This document shows positions 55,701-64,000 of a stretch of 64,000 nucleotides of DNA, in pieces (positions within the stretch are counted from its first letter, which is position 1; each line of letters starts with the position of its first letter). Source of the stretch: Tabrizicola fusiformis (GTDB lineage Bacteria; Pseudomonadota; Alphaproteobacteria; Rhodobacterales; Rhodobacteraceae); NCBI RefSeq assembly GCF_013328815.1, contig NZ_JABUHN010000002.1, positions 412,615 through 476,614 of the forward strand, written 5' to 3'. The notes below the pieces were generated by a model that was not told the DNA's origin, did not search any database, and worked only from the letters and a program-made list of their open reading frames with translations. The translations under genes were made by a program, and so were the position numbers.

Positions 55701-56463
55701 CCGCAAGGGCTATACCCAAAAGGCCATCGTCGGCGGCCACAAGGTTTACCTGCGCACCGGCGAATATGGCGACGGACGGCTGGGCGAGATCTTCATCGAC
55801 ATGCACAAGGAAGGTGCGGGCTTCCGCGCCATGATGAACAACTTCGCCATCGCCATCTCGGTCGGCCTGCAATACGGCGTGCCGCTGGAGGAGTATGTCG
55901 AGGCGTTCACCTTCACCCGGTTTGAACCGGCGGGCATGGTGCAGGGCAATGACAGCATCAAGAATGCCACCTCGATCCTGGACTATATCTTCCGCGAACT
56001 GGCGATTTCCTATCTGGACCGCACCGATCTGGCCCATGTCAAACCACAGGGCGCGGCCTTCGACGATCTGGGTCGCGGCGACAACGAGGGCAAGCGCAAC
56101 TTCGGTGAGGTGAGCGAGGCCGCGGCGTCCAAGGGGCTGGAAATGCTCAAGTCGATCTCTTCGACCGGCTATCTGCGCAAGCGCCTGCCGCAGGAATTGG
56201 TGGTGCTGCAAGGCGGCATGGGCGCCTCGGCGCTGGCCGGGGGTGGATTGGCCGGGGCGCCGGTGTCCGGCTTCTCCGAAGCCGCCGTCAGCTACAGCGC
56301 CACGGCAATTGCCACCGGCACCGTGTCGATGGACGCCCGCACCAAGGCCAAGATGCAGGGCTATGAAGGCGACCCCTGCGGCGAATGCGGCAACTACACG
56401 CTGGTCCGCAACGGCACCTGCATGAAGTGCAACACCTGCGGCGGCACGAGCGGCTGTTCGTGA
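52789..56463 (+). CDS. nrdJ: Vitamin B12-dependent ribonucleotide reductase (class II)
   Basis: Reduces ribonucleotides to deoxyribonucleotides with adenosylcobalamin as radical source, independent of oxygen. The protein has 1224 residues. Visible features are [20 protein letters not shown] in the substrate site, [20 protein letters not shown] with the active cysteine-Asn-Glu region, and [40 protein letters not shown] is the NrdJ finger-loop region, and a C-terminal zinc ribbon is present ([13 protein letters not shown], then CMKCNTCGG). The ATG at 52789 gives the standard N-terminus. The frame is open upstream through the leader but has no homology. No NrdAB or NrdDG genes are in the window. 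Confidence 0.96.
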   Translation: MKIERKFTTEAAGAYGAMEFTRTTSEIRNPDGKVVFKNDAVEVPAGWSQVASDVLAQKYFRKAGVPARLKRVREDGVPKFLWRSVPDKQALHELPAEERFVGETSAKQVFDRLAGAWAYWGWKGGYFSTEADARAYYDEMRFMLARQMAAPNSPQWFNTGLHWAYGVDGPAQGHYYVDHKTGTLTKSDSAYEHPQPHACFIQSVSDDLVNEGGIMDLWVREARLFKYGSGTGTNFSSLRGEGEKLSGGGKSSGLMGFLKIGDRAAGAIKSGGTTRRAAKMVICDMDHPDIEQFINWKVIEEQKVASLVAGSKAHEARLNDIFAAIRQWDGSSEASVDPAKNPALKSAIKAAKKAMIPDTYTNRVLQYARQGFTSIEFPTYDTDWDSEAYITVSGQNSNNSVRVTDAFLRAVREDLPWELIRRTDGKVAKTVSARELWDQIGHAAWACADPGIQFHDTVNAWHTCPEDGPIRGSNPCSEYMFLDDTACNLASMNLLTFFHSGKFDAEAYIHASRLWTVTLEVSVMMAQFPSKEIAQLSYDFRTLGLGYANIGGLLMNMGLGYDSREGRALCGALTAIMTGVAYATSAEMARELGAFPGYERNAAHMLRVIRNHRAAAWSRDSYEEVNVNPVALDAAACPDQTLVTLARSAWDEALELGQQHGFRNAQTTVIAPTGTIGLVMDCDTTGIEPDFALVKFKKLAGGGYFKIINQSVPAALEKLGYSTAQAAEIVAYAVGHGSIGNCPGINTTSLVGHGFGARELEKIEAALPSAFDIRFVFNQWTLGEDFCKGSLGIPADKLADPTFDLLRHLGFTKAQIDAANDHVCGTMTLEGAPFLKKEHYSVFDCANPCGKTGKRFLSVDSHIYMMAAAQSFISGAISKTINMPNSASIEETLAAYELSHSLGIKANALYRDGSKLSQPLASALIEDDEEAEEILATGSAQEKAAVIAEKIVEKIIIKEVIRTNREKLPERRKGYTQKAIVGGHKVYLRTGEYGDGRLGEIFIDMHKEGAGFRAMMNNFAIAISVGLQYGVPLEEYVEAFTFTRFEPAGMVQGNDSIKNATSILDYIFRELAISYLDRTDLAHVKPQGAAFDDLGRGDNEGKRNFGEVSEAAASKGLEMLKSISSTGYLRKRLPQELVVLQGGMGASALAGGGLAGAPVSGFSEAAVSYSATAIATGTVSMDARTKAKMQGYEGDPCGECGNYTLVRNGTCMKCNTCGGTSGCS

Positions 56464-56486
56464 GCCGGACCTGAACGAAACGCGAG

Positions 56487-56512
56487 GGGCGGCCTTCCGG
56501 GCCGCCCTTTTT
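56487..56512 (+). terminator. Rho-independent terminator of nrdJ
   Basis: GGGCGGCC (56487-56494) and GGCCGCCC (56500-56507) form an eight-base-pair stem with a TTCCG loop, followed directly by TTTTT. It lies 23 bases after the nrdJ stop. Confidence 0.9.
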
Positions 56513-56528
56513 CTGCCCGCCGGGCAGC

Positions 56529-56570
56529 GGAGCCTTCGAAGGCTCCGGCCCGATTTCTTCGAAGAAATCG
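56529..56570. repeat. Two adjacent TTCGAA-centred palindromes
   Basis: GGAGCCTTCGAAGGCTCC (56529-56546) and CGATTTCTTCGAAGAAATCG (56551-56570) are perfect palindromes of 18 and 20 bases, four bases apart, both centred on TTCGAA. They lie between convergent nrdJ and the TetR gene and match the 48485-48527 family. Confidence 0.8.
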
Positions 56571-56573
56571 GTC

Positions 56574-57170
56574 TTACCCCAACCGGAGCTTGGCGAAGGT
56601 GACGCAGCCGTCGATCGCCGCCTTCACCGCCTCGTCATCACTGCGCCGTGCCCAGTCGAGCCAGAGTCCGTCCAGCGTGGCAAGGATCAGATTGGCGACC
56701 TGCGGAATACGGTCGGCCTTCCACGGGTCGCACATCCGTTCCAGCAGTTCCGAGACCCGCGCCCGCCAGACCGCATTCAGCGCCCGTTCGGTTTCGGCCA
56801 GCACCGGATTGCCCAAGGCCGCCGCCCAAAGGTCGATCCGCACCCGCAAGAGTTCCGGCGTCAGGCTTTCCGGCGCGAAGGCGGCGCGCAGAAAGGCATC
56901 CAGCCGCTCGGCATGGGTGGCGCCGGGCAGGTTCAGCCGCGCCTCGGCCTGTTCCTGCATCCGCGTCATGGCAAGGCGGAAGGCTGCGGCAAGAACCTCG
57001 TCCATGCCGCTGAAATTATAGGTGATATGGCCCAATGACATCTGCGCCTCGGCCGCCACCCGCCGCGCCGTCAGCCCGGCATGGCCATGCCGCTCAAGAC
57101 AGCGCAGGGCCGCTTCGGTGATCTCGCGGCGGCGGGCTTCGGTGCCCCGGGGCGGTGGCGTTTCGATCAC
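56574..57170 (-). CDS. TetR/AcrR family transcriptional regulator (BetI-like)
   Basis: A 198-residue repressor. The N-terminal helix-turn-helix REITEAALRCLERHGHAGLT, then ARRVAAEAQMSLGHITYNFS, is a standard TetR domain. The C-terminal ligand domain (WAAALGNPVLAETERALNAV, then LILATLDGLWLDWARRSDD) resembles the BetI-type C-terminal family. No choline-to-betaine genes are nearby, so the name betI is not applied. It diverges from tgt, which is unlikely to be its target. Confidence 0.85.
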   Translation of the reverse strand: MIETPPPRGTEARRREITEAALRCLERHGHAGLTARRVAAEAQMSLGHITYNFSGMDEVLAAAFRLAMTRMQEQAEARLNLPGATHAERLDAFLRAAFAPESLTPELLRVRIDLWAAALGNPVLAETERALNAVWRARVSELLERMCDPWKADRIPQVANLILATLDGLWLDWARRSDDEAVKAAIDGCVTFAKLRLG

Positions 57171-57351
57171 GGGCGCGGCCCCCGTGTCTTAACCGCCCCT
57201 GCTGTGCCCGCCATCCGCATCCTGCCCCCCGTGCCTGATCCGACAAGACCAGAGCGCGACGGCCTTGCCAAGCCCCCAGTCACCCCCTTGGCAAAGCCCG
57301 GACCCGCAGGCATTAGGGTGCGGTTCCGCAACGGCGAAGGAGGGTGCAAAA

Positions 57352-58482
57352 ATGGGCGCGACATTCGGCTTCACGCTGCAAGCCACCGACGGGCTGGCGC
57401 GCAAGGGCGTGATCCACACCCCCCGGGGCGAGATTCGCACCCCCGCCTTCATGCCGGTGGGCACCGCCGCCACGGTCAAGGCGATGCTGCCGGATTCGGT
57501 GCGCGCAACGGGCGCCGACATCCTCTTGGGCAACACCTATCACCTGATGCTGCGGCCCACGGCGGAACGGGTGGCGCGTCTGGGCGGTCTGCACAGGTTC
57601 ATGAACTGGCAGCGCCCGATCCTGACCGATTCCGGTGGCTTTCAGGTGATGAGCCTTGGCCCCCTGCGCAAGCTGACCGAAGAGGGCGTGCGCTTTTCCA
57701 GCCATATCGACGGTTCCAAGCATATGCTGACGCCCGAGCGCAGCATGGAAATCCAGCGCCTTCTGGGCAGCGATATCGTGATGTGTTTCGACGAATGCCC
57801 GGCCTTGCCTGCCACCGATGAGGTGGTGGCGAAATCCATGCGGCTGTCGATGCGCTGGGCGCAGCGGTCGCGCGATGCCTTTGGCGACCGGCCGGGCCAT
57901 GCCCTCTTCGGCATCATGCAGGGCGGGGTGAACCGCGAGTTGCGTGAGGAATCGGCCAAGGCGCTGCAAGGCATCGGGTTTGATGGCTATGCCGTGGGTG
58001 GCCTTGCGGTGGGCGAGGGGCAGGAGGCGATGTTCTCCGTCCTCGACTATGCGCCGGGCTTCCTGCCGGAGGACAAGCCCCGCTATCTGATGGGCGTGGG
58101 CAAGCCCGATGACATCGTTGGCGCGGTGGAACGCGGCATCGACATGATGGACTGCGTGCTGCCCTCCCGGTCGGGCCGCACCGGGCAGGCATGGACGCGG
58201 CGCGGGCAGGTCAACATCAAGAACCAGCGCCATCAGGACGACCCGCGCCCGCTGGATGAAAATTGCACCTGCCCCTGCTGCACCGGCTATAGCCGCGCCT
58301 ATCTGCACCATGTCTTCAAGGCGCAGGAAATCATCGCCTCGATGCTGATCACATGGCACAATCTGCATTATTATCAGCAGCTGATGCAGGGCCTGCGCGA
58401 CGCGATCGGGGCAGGGCAGCTTTCTGCCTTCGTCGCGGCCTTCCACGCCCTGCGCGCCGAAGGCGATATCGAGCCGCTGTAG
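57352..58482 (+). CDS. tgt: tRNA-guanine(34) transglycosylase (queuine tRNA-ribosyltransferase)
   Basis: Exchanges G34 for preQ1 in tRNAs with GUN anticodons on the way to queuosine. The protein has 376 residues. [18 protein letters not shown] lies near the N-terminus and [20 protein letters not shown] carries the catalytic Asp. [10 protein letters not shown] and [20 protein letters not shown] follow, with a second Asp in [20 protein letters not shown]. The zinc site is [16 protein letters not shown]. The ATG at 57352 has AAGGAGGG upstream. The stop is two bases from the next gene. Confidence 0.97.
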   Translation: MGATFGFTLQATDGLARKGVIHTPRGEIRTPAFMPVGTAATVKAMLPDSVRATGADILLGNTYHLMLRPTAERVARLGGLHRFMNWQRPILTDSGGFQVMSLGPLRKLTEEGVRFSSHIDGSKHMLTPERSMEIQRLLGSDIVMCFDECPALPATDEVVAKSMRLSMRWAQRSRDAFGDRPGHALFGIMQGGVNRELREESAKALQGIGFDGYAVGGLAVGEGQEAMFSVLDYAPGFLPEDKPRYLMGVGKPDDIVGAVERGIDMMDCVLPSRSGRTGQAWTRRGQVNIKNQRHQDDPRPLDENCTCPCCTGYSRAYLHHVFKAQEIIASMLITWHNLHYYQQLMQGLRDAIGAGQLSAFVAAFHALRAEGDIEPL

Positions 58483-58484
58483 CC

Positions 58485-60044
58485 ATGTTCACCCCGCGCC
58501 CCGTGGTCTGGTCCTGCGATGCGCCGCTGCCCGAGGCGGAGTTGGCGGGCTATGCTTGGGACGGGGCCGATCTGATGATCGGGACGGGCGGGGCACAGGC
58601 GGCGGGACGGGTGCCGCCTTTGGGCGCCGACGGCTGCCACCTGACCTGCCGCAAGACCGCCACGGGCCATCTGATTGCCGCCGATTCGCGTGGGCAGGCG
58701 CGGCTGTTCCTTTATGCCGACCGGGGGCGCTGGGCGGTGGCCAACGGCTTTGCGCCCTTGGTGCGGGCGGTGGCGGCGCGCGGCTGGCGGCTGCGGGTGC
58801 GGCCTTGGGCGCTGGCGGCATGGTCTGCGCCGCAGACCGCCTTTGACCAATTGCCATGGACCGCCACCGCTGCCGCCGAAATCCGGCTGGTGCCGGCCTG
58901 GGCCGGGGTGGCCGTCACCGCAGGGCGGGCGCAGGTGGTGACCCTGCCGCGCCCGGTCCCGGCGACGCTGGACGAAGCGCTGCGTCCGTGGCTTTCGCGG
59001 CTGGTGACGCTGCTGCGCCGGCCGGGGCTGCGGCTGGCGATGGACCTGACCGGGGGGCTCGACAGCCGCTGCACCCTCGCCATGGCGCTTTACCTGCGCG
59101 AGAGCGGGCAATTGCCCGACCTTGATGCGCTGCGCTTTGTCTCGGCCCGGCATCAGGCGGGCGATCTGGCCGTGGCGGGCGATCTGGCGGCCCGTTACGG
59201 CCTGCGGCTGAACGTCGGGCAAGAGGGCGCGCTGCGCCCCCGCAGCCTGAGCGACCGCTTCGCCCTTTGGCAGGATGTCTCGCTGGGCAGTTTCGCGGGC
59301 CCCTATCTGCCGCTGGCGCAGGAAGAGGCGGGGCTGGTCACCGTGGGCGGGCAGGGCGGGGAATATCTGCGCAGCCTCGACTGGGTAAGCGAACTGGCCC
59401 CCCTTCAGGCCGAGGCGCCGCGCGGCTTTCTCGCCCGCCGTGCCTTTCGCGCCGAACTGGCCCAGGCCTGGGACATGGCGCAGGGCGCGCTTTTGCCCGG
59501 GGCGCCGCAGGCAACGCAATACCGCTGGGCCTTCCGGCTGCGGGCGCTGGCGGGGCATCATTGCCAGATGGGGCTGCGGCTGACGCCGCTGGCAGGGGCG
59601 GGCTTCGCGGGCTGGGCGGCAACGCGGCCCCCCGCCGCGCTGCAGGGCGGGCGCCTGCCGTTCGAGATTCTGCACCGCCTTGCGCCCGAACTGGTGGGCC
59701 TGCCGTTCCTTGACCCCACGCGCTGCGCCCCGCCCGATCTGGGAACCGCCGCCGCCAGCCTGCCGCCGCTGATCGCCGAGCCGGGGCAGGTCTGGGCAGA
59801 GGCGCCCACCACTGCGCCGCCGCCCGAAGCCGCCGATCCCACACCGCCCGCCACCGCCTTTGCCCATGCGCTGGACGCCGCCGAGGCGGTAGGGGCGGCG
59901 CGGCTGATCGGCCCGGCGCCGCTGAAAGCCGCCCGCGCCGCACTGGCCGCGGCGCCCGCGGCGGGCCTGCCCGACCGGCTGGCCTTCCGCCCGGTTCACC
60001 TTGGCCTGCTTGCCGGGCTTTTGGCCGGGGCGGCGCAATCGTGA
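58485..60044 (+). CDS. Asparagine-synthetase-like PP-loop protein, function unknown
   Basis: A 519-residue cytoplasmic protein. Near residue 190 it has LAMDLTGGLDSRCTLAMAL, matching the ATP-pyrophosphatase loop (SGGxDS) of asparagine synthetase-type enzymes, with Thr in place of the first Ser. RFVSARHQAGDLAVAGDLAA resembles the following region of that fold. The N-terminal domain could be a degenerate glutaminase: it lacks an N-terminal Cys2 (begins MFTPRPVVW). The C-terminal ~70 residues are Ala/Pro-rich. It starts two bases after tgt and may be coupled to it. The substrate is unknown; adenylation of a carboxylate is the family expectation. Confidence 0.6.
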   Translation: MFTPRPVVWSCDAPLPEAELAGYAWDGADLMIGTGGAQAAGRVPPLGADGCHLTCRKTATGHLIAADSRGQARLFLYADRGRWAVANGFAPLVRAVAARGWRLRVRPWALAAWSAPQTAFDQLPWTATAAAEIRLVPAWAGVAVTAGRAQVVTLPRPVPATLDEALRPWLSRLVTLLRRPGLRLAMDLTGGLDSRCTLAMALYLRESGQLPDLDALRFVSARHQAGDLAVAGDLAARYGLRLNVGQEGALRPRSLSDRFALWQDVSLGSFAGPYLPLAQEEAGLVTVGGQGGEYLRSLDWVSELAPLQAEAPRGFLARRAFRAELAQAWDMAQGALLPGAPQATQYRWAFRLRALAGHHCQMGLRLTPLAGAGFAGWAATRPPAALQGGRLPFEILHRLAPELVGLPFLDPTRCAPPDLGTAAASLPPLIAEPGQVWAEAPTTAPPPEAADPTPPATAFAHALDAAEAVGAARLIGPAPLKAARAALAAAPAAGLPDRLAFRPVHLGLLAGLLAGAAQS

Positions 60045-60244
60045 ACATCAGGTTGCCACAGCGCCGCCAATTCTTCGGGAAAGCCGCTTGCCCCCCGCAA
60101 GCCCCCGGCGCATGATCGGCCCGAACCACCGGAGCCCAGGTTGACACGCCGCGACCGCGCCCCCAGATAAACACTCCGATGGAGAGGGCCGTCGTGCTGC
60201 CGATATCCGGGGCCCGTGCCTTCCTGCCGATCAAGGAAACGCTG

Positions 60245-62653
60245 ATGACGAACATTTCCCCCCAAAGCTATCCGGTGCTGCCGCTGCGCGACATCGTGGT
60301 TTTCCCGCATATGATCGTGCCGCTGTTCGTGGGCCGCGAGAAATCGGTGAAGGCGCTGGAAGAGGTGATGGCCGACGACAAGCAGATTCTGCTCTCGTCG
60401 CAGATCGACCCTTCCGTGGATGATCCGGCCACCGATGGCATCTACCGCATTGGCGTGCTGGCCAATGTGCTGCAACTGCTCAAACTGCCCGATGGCACCG
60501 TCAAGGTGCTGGTCGAAGGCAAGGCGCGGGTCAAGATCACCGAATTCCTGCCCAACCCCGCCTTCTTTGAAGCGCGGGCCGAAGCGTTGAACGAAACCCC
60601 CGGCGACAAGGACGCGGTGGAGGCGCTGCTGCGCGGCGTGTCCGACGAGTTTGAGCGTTACGCCAAGGTCAAGAAGAACATCCCCGAAGAGGCGCTTTCG
60701 GCGGTGTCCGAAACCCGCGAACCGGCCCGTCTGGCCGATCTGGTCGCGGGTCATCTGGGCATCGACGTGGCGCAGAAGCAGGATCTTCTGGAAACCCTCG
60801 ACGTCGCGGTGCGGCTTGAGAAGGTCTATGGCCAGATGCAGGGCGAAATGTCCGTGCTTCAGGTCGAGAAGAAGATCAAATCCCGCGTCAAGACCCAGAT
60901 GGAGAAGACGCAGCGCGAGTATTACCTGAATGAGCAGATGAAGGCCATTCAGAAGGAGCTTGGCGACGGCGAGGATGGCCAGAACGAGCTGAAAGAGCTG
61001 GAAGAGCGGATCAAGAAGACCCAGTTCTCCAAAGAGGCCCGCGACAAGGCCGAGGCCGAGCTGAAAAAACTGAAGTCGATGAGCCCGATGAGCGCCGAGG
61101 CGACCGTCGTGCGCAACTATCTCGACTGGCTGCTGGGCGTGCCGTGGGGGGCGAAAAGCCGCGTCAAGAAAGACCTTGATGCCGCGCAAAAGGTGCTGGA
61201 CGCTGACCACTATGGCCTCGACAAGGTCAAGGAACGCATCGTCGAATATCTGGCCGTGCAGGCCCGTTCGGCCAAGCTGAAAGGCCCGATCCTCTGCCTC
61301 GTCGGCCCGCCCGGCGTGGGGAAAACCTCGCTTGGCCGCTCGGTCGCCAAGGCCACGGGGCGCGAGTTCATCCGCATCTCGCTGGGCGGCGTGCGCGATG
61401 AAAGCGAAATCCGCGGCCACCGGCGCACCTATATCGGCTCGATGCCCGGCAAGATCATTCAGGCGCTGAAAAAGGCGAAAACCACCAACCCGCTGATCCT
61501 GCTCGATGAAATCGACAAGATGGGGCAGGATTTCCGCGGTGACCCGGCAAGCGCGATGCTCGAGGTGCTGGACCCCGAACAGAACGCGACCTTCGTCGAC
61601 CACTATCTTGAAGTGGAATACGACCTCAGCAACGTGATGTTCATCACGACCGCGAACTCCTACAACATGCCCGGGCCGCTTCTGGACCGGATGGAGATCA
61701 TTTCGGTCGCCGGCTATACCGAGGATGAAAAGCGCGAGATTGCCAAGCAGCACCTCCTGCCCAAGCAGGTCGCGGCTAATGGTCTGAAAAAGGGGGAGTT
61801 TGCCGTTGCAGATGACGCCCTGACCCACGTCATCCGCTATTACACCCGCGAAGCCGGCGTGCGGAACCTTGAGCGTGAGATTGCCAAGCTGGCCCGCAAG
61901 GCGGTGACGGATATCCTCAAGAAAAAGGCCAAGGCGGTTTCGGTCGATCCCGCCAAGGTCGAGGAATATCTGGGCGTGCAGCGGCACCGCTATGGTCTGG
62001 CCGAGAAGGAAGATCAGGTCGGCGTGGTGACCGGCCTCGCTTGGACCAGCGTCGGCGGCGATCTCTTGCAGATCGAGGCTTTGCGCCTGCCGGGCAAGGG
62101 CCGGATGAAGACCACCGGCAAGCTGGGCGATGTGATGAAGGAATCGATCGAGGCGGCCTCCTCCTATGTCCGCTCGATCAGTCCGCAACTGGGGGTGAAG
62201 CCGCCGAAGTTCGAGGCGATGGACATTCACGTCCACGTTCCCGACGGCGCCACGCCCAAGGACGGGCCTTCGGCAGGGCTTGCGATGGTCACCGCCATCG
62301 TTTCGGTCCTCACCGGCATTCCGGTCCGCAAGGACATCGCCATGACCGGCGAGGTCACCCTGCGCGGCAATGCCAGTGCCATCGGCGGCTTGAAGGAGAA
62401 ACTGCTGGCAGCCCTTCGGGGCGGCATCAAGACCGTGTTCATCCCCGAAGAGAACGCCAAGGATCTGACCGAGATCCCCGAGAACGTGAAGGCGGGGCTG
62501 ACCATCATTCCGGTCACCCATGTCAGCGAGGTTCTCGCACAGGCGCTGGTCCGTCAGCCCGAGCCTGTCGAATGGGATGAGGCGGCCGAAGAGGCGGCTG
62601 CGGCGGCCCGCCGCGCCGGGGCCGATGCGGCGCCCAGCCAGACCGCCCATTAA
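60245..62653 (+). CDS. lon: ATP-dependent protease Lon
   Basis: Cytoplasmic AAA+ serine protease that removes damaged and regulatory proteins. The protein has 802 residues. The N-terminal substrate domain starts [20 protein letters not shown], and a coiled-coil linker runs through [20 protein letters not shown]. Walker A is [20 protein letters not shown], Walker B is [16 protein letters not shown], and the protease Ser is in [14 protein letters not shown] with the Lys in the [14 protein letters not shown] region. The ATG at 60245 follows AAGGAAA; an upstream in-frame start would add 22 residues. It is followed by a strong terminator. Confidence 0.97.
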   Translation: MTNISPQSYPVLPLRDIVVFPHMIVPLFVGREKSVKALEEVMADDKQILLSSQIDPSVDDPATDGIYRIGVLANVLQLLKLPDGTVKVLVEGKARVKITEFLPNPAFFEARAEALNETPGDKDAVEALLRGVSDEFERYAKVKKNIPEEALSAVSETREPARLADLVAGHLGIDVAQKQDLLETLDVAVRLEKVYGQMQGEMSVLQVEKKIKSRVKTQMEKTQREYYLNEQMKAIQKELGDGEDGQNELKELEERIKKTQFSKEARDKAEAELKKLKSMSPMSAEATVVRNYLDWLLGVPWGAKSRVKKDLDAAQKVLDADHYGLDKVKERIVEYLAVQARSAKLKGPILCLVGPPGVGKTSLGRSVAKATGREFIRISLGGVRDESEIRGHRRTYIGSMPGKIIQALKKAKTTNPLILLDEIDKMGQDFRGDPASAMLEVLDPEQNATFVDHYLEVEYDLSNVMFITTANSYNMPGPLLDRMEIISVAGYTEDEKREIAKQHLLPKQVAANGLKKGEFAVADDALTHVIRYYTREAGVRNLEREIAKLARKAVTDILKKKAKAVSVDPAKVEEYLGVQRHRYGLAEKEDQVGVVTGLAWTSVGGDLLQIEALRLPGKGRMKTTGKLGDVMKESIEAASSYVRSISPQLGVKPPKFEAMDIHVHVPDGATPKDGPSAGLAMVTAIVSVLTGIPVRKDIAMTGEVTLRGNASAIGGLKEKLLAALRGGIKTVFIPEENAKDLTEIPENVKAGLTIIPVTHVSEVLAQALVRQPEPVEWDEAAEEAAAAARRAGADAAPSQTAH

Positions 62654-62670
62654 CGGCGATCCGAACCCGG

Positions 62671-62696
62671 AAAAGGCGCGCTTCGGCGCGCCTTTT
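62671..62696 (+). terminator. Rho-independent terminator of lon
   Basis: AAAAGGCGCGC (62671-62681) and GCGCGCCTTTT (62686-62696) form a perfect stem with a TTCG loop and a T-rich tail, 18 bases after the lon stop. Confidence 0.92.
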
Positions 62697-62808
62697 CTTT
62701 TGGTCTTTGTGCAAGAATTGTCGCCAAATCTTCCGTTTCGCGGCGCATTTTGTAGATTTGTTTCCGCAGCAGCGATAATCATGGGCCAAACCGCTTGCAG
62801 AGGCCCCC

Positions 62809-63216
62809 ATGACAACCGCTCCCGCCAAAAAGACGACTGCCAAGACCGCTGCCAAGGCCGAAAAACCGGCCAAGGCCGCCAAGCCGGTGCTGGTCGCCGC
62901 GACCGACCCGGTCGAGGGCGCAGAAACCGCCCCGGTGATGAAGCTCAAGGATCTGGTCGCCCGCGTCGCCGAGGCCACCGGCGCCAAGAAGCCGCAGGTC
63001 AAGGAAATCGTCGAGGCGGCGCTGACCCAGATCGGCAAGGCGCTGGATGGCGGCGAAACCGTGCATCTGCCCGCCCTTGGCAAGATCAAGGTCAACCGCA
63101 CCCGCGCGCTGGAACAGGGCGCCATCCTGTCGATGAAGCTCAAGCGCGGAACCGCCGGAAAGGCCACCAAAAAATCTGCACCCGAAGCCCTTGCAGAGGA
63201 CGGCGAAGACAGCTAA
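62809..63216 (+). CDS. HU family DNA-binding protein with Lys/Ala-rich tail
   Basis: A 135-residue nucleoid protein. The HU fold occupies about residues 42-115: MKLKDLVARVAEATGAKKPQ, then VKEIVEAALTQIGKALDGGE and VHLPALGKIKVNRTRAL. The family average is about 90 residues; the extra ~42 at the N-terminus (PAKKTTAKTAAKAEKPAKAA) resemble histone-H1-like tails, and a short charged C-terminal tail is present. The arm region is short and lacks the usual RNPxT motif, so it may bind DNA differently. It has its own unit between the lon terminator and the tRNA genes. Confidence 0.82.
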   Translation: MTTAPAKKTTAKTAAKAEKPAKAAKPVLVAATDPVEGAETAPVMKLKDLVARVAEATGAKKPQVKEIVEAALTQIGKALDGGETVHLPALGKIKVNRTRALEQGAILSMKLKRGTAGKATKKSAPEALAEDGEDS

Positions 63217-63229
63217 ACCCCCCGCCAAC

Positions 63230-63304
63230 GGGAGATTAGCTCAGCGGTAGAGCGCTTCGTTCACATCGAAGATGTCAGGGGTTCAAATCCCTTATCTCCC
63301 ACCA
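63230..63304 (+). tRNA. tRNA-Val (anticodon CAC)
   Basis: The acceptor stem GGGAGAT pairs with ATCTCCC, and the D arm (GCTCAGCGGTAGAGC) is normal. The anticodon stem CTTCG/CGAAG carries loop TTCACAT, giving anticodon CAC for GUG codons. The T arm AGGGGTTCAAATCCCTT is intact, and the CCA end is encoded (63302-63304). Confidence 0.97.
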
Positions 63305-63313
63305 TCACAGCGA

Positions 63314-63339
63314 AAGCGCGCCACAACGGCGCGCTTTTT
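63314..63339 (+). terminator. Terminator-like hairpin after tRNA-Val(CAC)
   Basis: AAGCGCGCC (63314-63322) and GGCGCGCTT (63328-63336) form a nine-base-pair stem with an ACAAC loop, followed by TTT, ten bases after the tRNA 3' end. It probably ends the tRNA transcript, so the two tRNA genes are likely separate units. Confidence 0.8.
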
Positions 63340-63432
63340 GCATTCCGGCGCGGGCGGGGTGGCACTCGGCGGAACCCAAGGAAAACCCGGTGCTTGCACC
63401 GGGCGCACCACTCGCGCTAGAAGGCGCGGGTC

Positions 63433-63508
63433 GGGTGGTTAGCTCAGTTGGTAGAGCGTCTCGTTTACACCGAGAATGTCGGGGGTTCGAGTCCCTCACC
63501 ACCCACCA
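63433..63508 (+). tRNA. tRNA-Val (anticodon UAC)
   Basis: The acceptor stem GGGTGGT pairs with ACCACCC, and the D arm is GCTCAGTTGGTAGAGC. The anticodon stem TCTCG/CGAGA carries loop TTTACAC, giving anticodon TAC (UAC) for GUA and wobble-read Val codons. The T arm GGGGGTTCGAGTCCCTC is intact and CCA is encoded (63506-63508). Sequence next to its 3' end changes in character, and a mobile element begins about 415 bases on. Confidence 0.97.
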
Positions 63509-63738
63509 TCAGCGTTTGACTGCCGGAATGCAGGGCATCTCGAGGCCCGCCATCAGATCGCCGCACAACCGGCGTGCGGCTTCGGGTTCGTCAAAGCCAG
63601 TCAGACGCAGCCCGTAGGAAAGCCAATTGGAATCCGGACCGCGATCAGGGTCATCGGGTGGCATGCCGCCAGCCCTACGGTGGTAAGAATCAGTATGGCG
63701 CGCGCCCACTTTCCTACAGGCTCCTCTTTGATGTCCAA
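63509..63738 (-). pseudogene. Probable frameshifted small lipoprotein gene
   Basis: Reading leftward from a TTG at 63738, one frame gives a lipoprotein signal (WARAILILTTVGLAAC, with lipobox LAAC) but then stops. The next frame continues from about 63675 as PPDDPDRGPDSNWLSYGLRL, then TGFDEPEAARRLCGDLMAGL, ending IPAVKR. Restoring one base near 63660 would join the two into a protein of about 76 residues. The stop lies directly against the tRNA-Val CCA end. I recognise no named family. A real short gene starting elsewhere, or two unrelated frames, remain possible. Confidence 0.4.
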
Positions 63739-63923
63739 ACCCGCCTGATCTTCTGTGGCTGCAAACGGACGTCGTGGCCCAGCGCAATCCGAGATCACGC
63801 GCGTGGTATGACGGGTAAGGGACGGAGCCTGGGGTTCCGAACGACTATCCTCTGGTGGCTTGTAACCTCGCAAGTCCGGATGTGTCTTGCATCCGTATTG
63901 TGGTGCATGTGACGGCGTCAAAT
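63739..63923. other. Stretch before the insertion sequence with no assignable gene
   Basis: Open frames exist on both strands, but none has a convincing start or recognisable sequence. GC content is lower than in the core regions, consistent with accessory DNA next to a mobile element. Confidence 0.4.
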
Positions 63924-64000
63924 GGCTCTGTTGCACAAATCCCGTGAGGGATTCATCTCGTGAATCCAGCGTGGTAGCCGGCGTGCATGAGCAGACCCAT
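63924..64000 (+). mobile_element. Left end of an IS5-family insertion sequence (partial)
   Basis: GGCTCTGTTGCACAAATC at 63924 has the form of the terminal inverted repeat of IS5-family elements common in alphaproteobacteria. The ATG at 63987 begins MSRP, which matches the start I recall for the DDE transposases of this group (MSRP followed by a YKT-NWPAYNEALKRRG-type sequence outside the window). Only 77 bases are visible, so subgroup, completeness and target duplication cannot be judged. Confidence 0.65.

Noticed and set aside
52552..56211. 1219-codon antisense frame over nrdJ
   Set aside because: Low-complexity His/Arg/Gly composition and full overlap with a certain gene; a GC-driven shadow.
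56574..57170. Naming the TetR gene betI
   Set aside because: The C-terminal resemblance is generic and no betA, betB or choline transporter is nearby.
59996..62815. 939-codon antisense frame over lon
   Set aside because: Same explanation; no family features and no ribosome-binding site.

Overview
The window looks like a chromosomal segment of a Rhodobacteraceae alphaproteobacterium (Rhodobacter/Gemmobacter-like). The basis is a uniformly high GC content, with third positions almost always G or C. It also rests on the gene order pyrH-frr-uppS-cdsA-dxr-rseP-bamA-skp-fabZ-lpxA-lpxI-lpxB, the block dnaB-alr-mlaE-mlaF-radA-cvpA-purF, and intergenic repeats of the kind common in this family. Almost everything is core genome. 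No phage, CRISPR array or large island is visible; only the extreme right edge becomes accessory.

Layout. 1-2410: the start of a Tat-exported solute-binding protein, an AraC regulator and miaA, all leftward. 2538-14713: a long rightward envelope-biogenesis run covering UMP kinase, ribosome recycling, undecaprenyl phosphate, CDP-diacylglycerol, isoprenoid (Dxr), RseP protease, BamA and Skp, then fatty-acid and lipid A synthesis. Many junctions overlap as ATGA. 14823-16671: accBC, leftward. 16906-19537: preTA for pyrimidine reduction. 19645-25626: a small unknown gene, a luciferase-like oxidoreductase, the Kup potassium transporter, an atypical SDR, a DUF1801 protein and purF. 25756-36243: a leftward block of cvpA, radA, pqiA, a coiled-coil membrane protein, mlaF, an intruding low-GC gene, mlaE, alr, dnaB, pyrE and pyrC.

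36425-38105 holds three poorly known genes. 38557-45945 looks like a molybdenum-hydroxylase maturation set: a MoxR/CoxD ATPase, an MBL hydrolase, a CoxE VWA protein, XdhC/CoxF and a molybdopterin-binding protein. A large Ala/Glu-rich OmpA-family protein sits inside it. 45942-52350 holds RarD, a cupin, an amino-acid oxidase, enolase, Fur/Mur and two EamA exporters. 52789-63216 holds the B12-dependent ribonucleotide reductase nrdJ with a long leader, a TetR regulator, tgt, an asparagine-synthetase-like protein, lon and a tailed HU protein. Two valine tRNA genes (CAC, UAC) follow. The window ends in a probably broken lipoprotein gene and the left end of an IS5-family insertion sequence.

Three families of short palindromic repeats sit between genes: GTAGG(A/T)-type, TTTCATCTTGG/ATATTT-type and TTCGAA-centred AT-rich palindromes. 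Some of them supply the TAG stop codon of the upstream gene. The most unusual single item is a low-GC, rare-codon gene of unknown function at 29905-30570. It is wedged between mlaE and mlaF with perfect ATGA overlaps on both sides.
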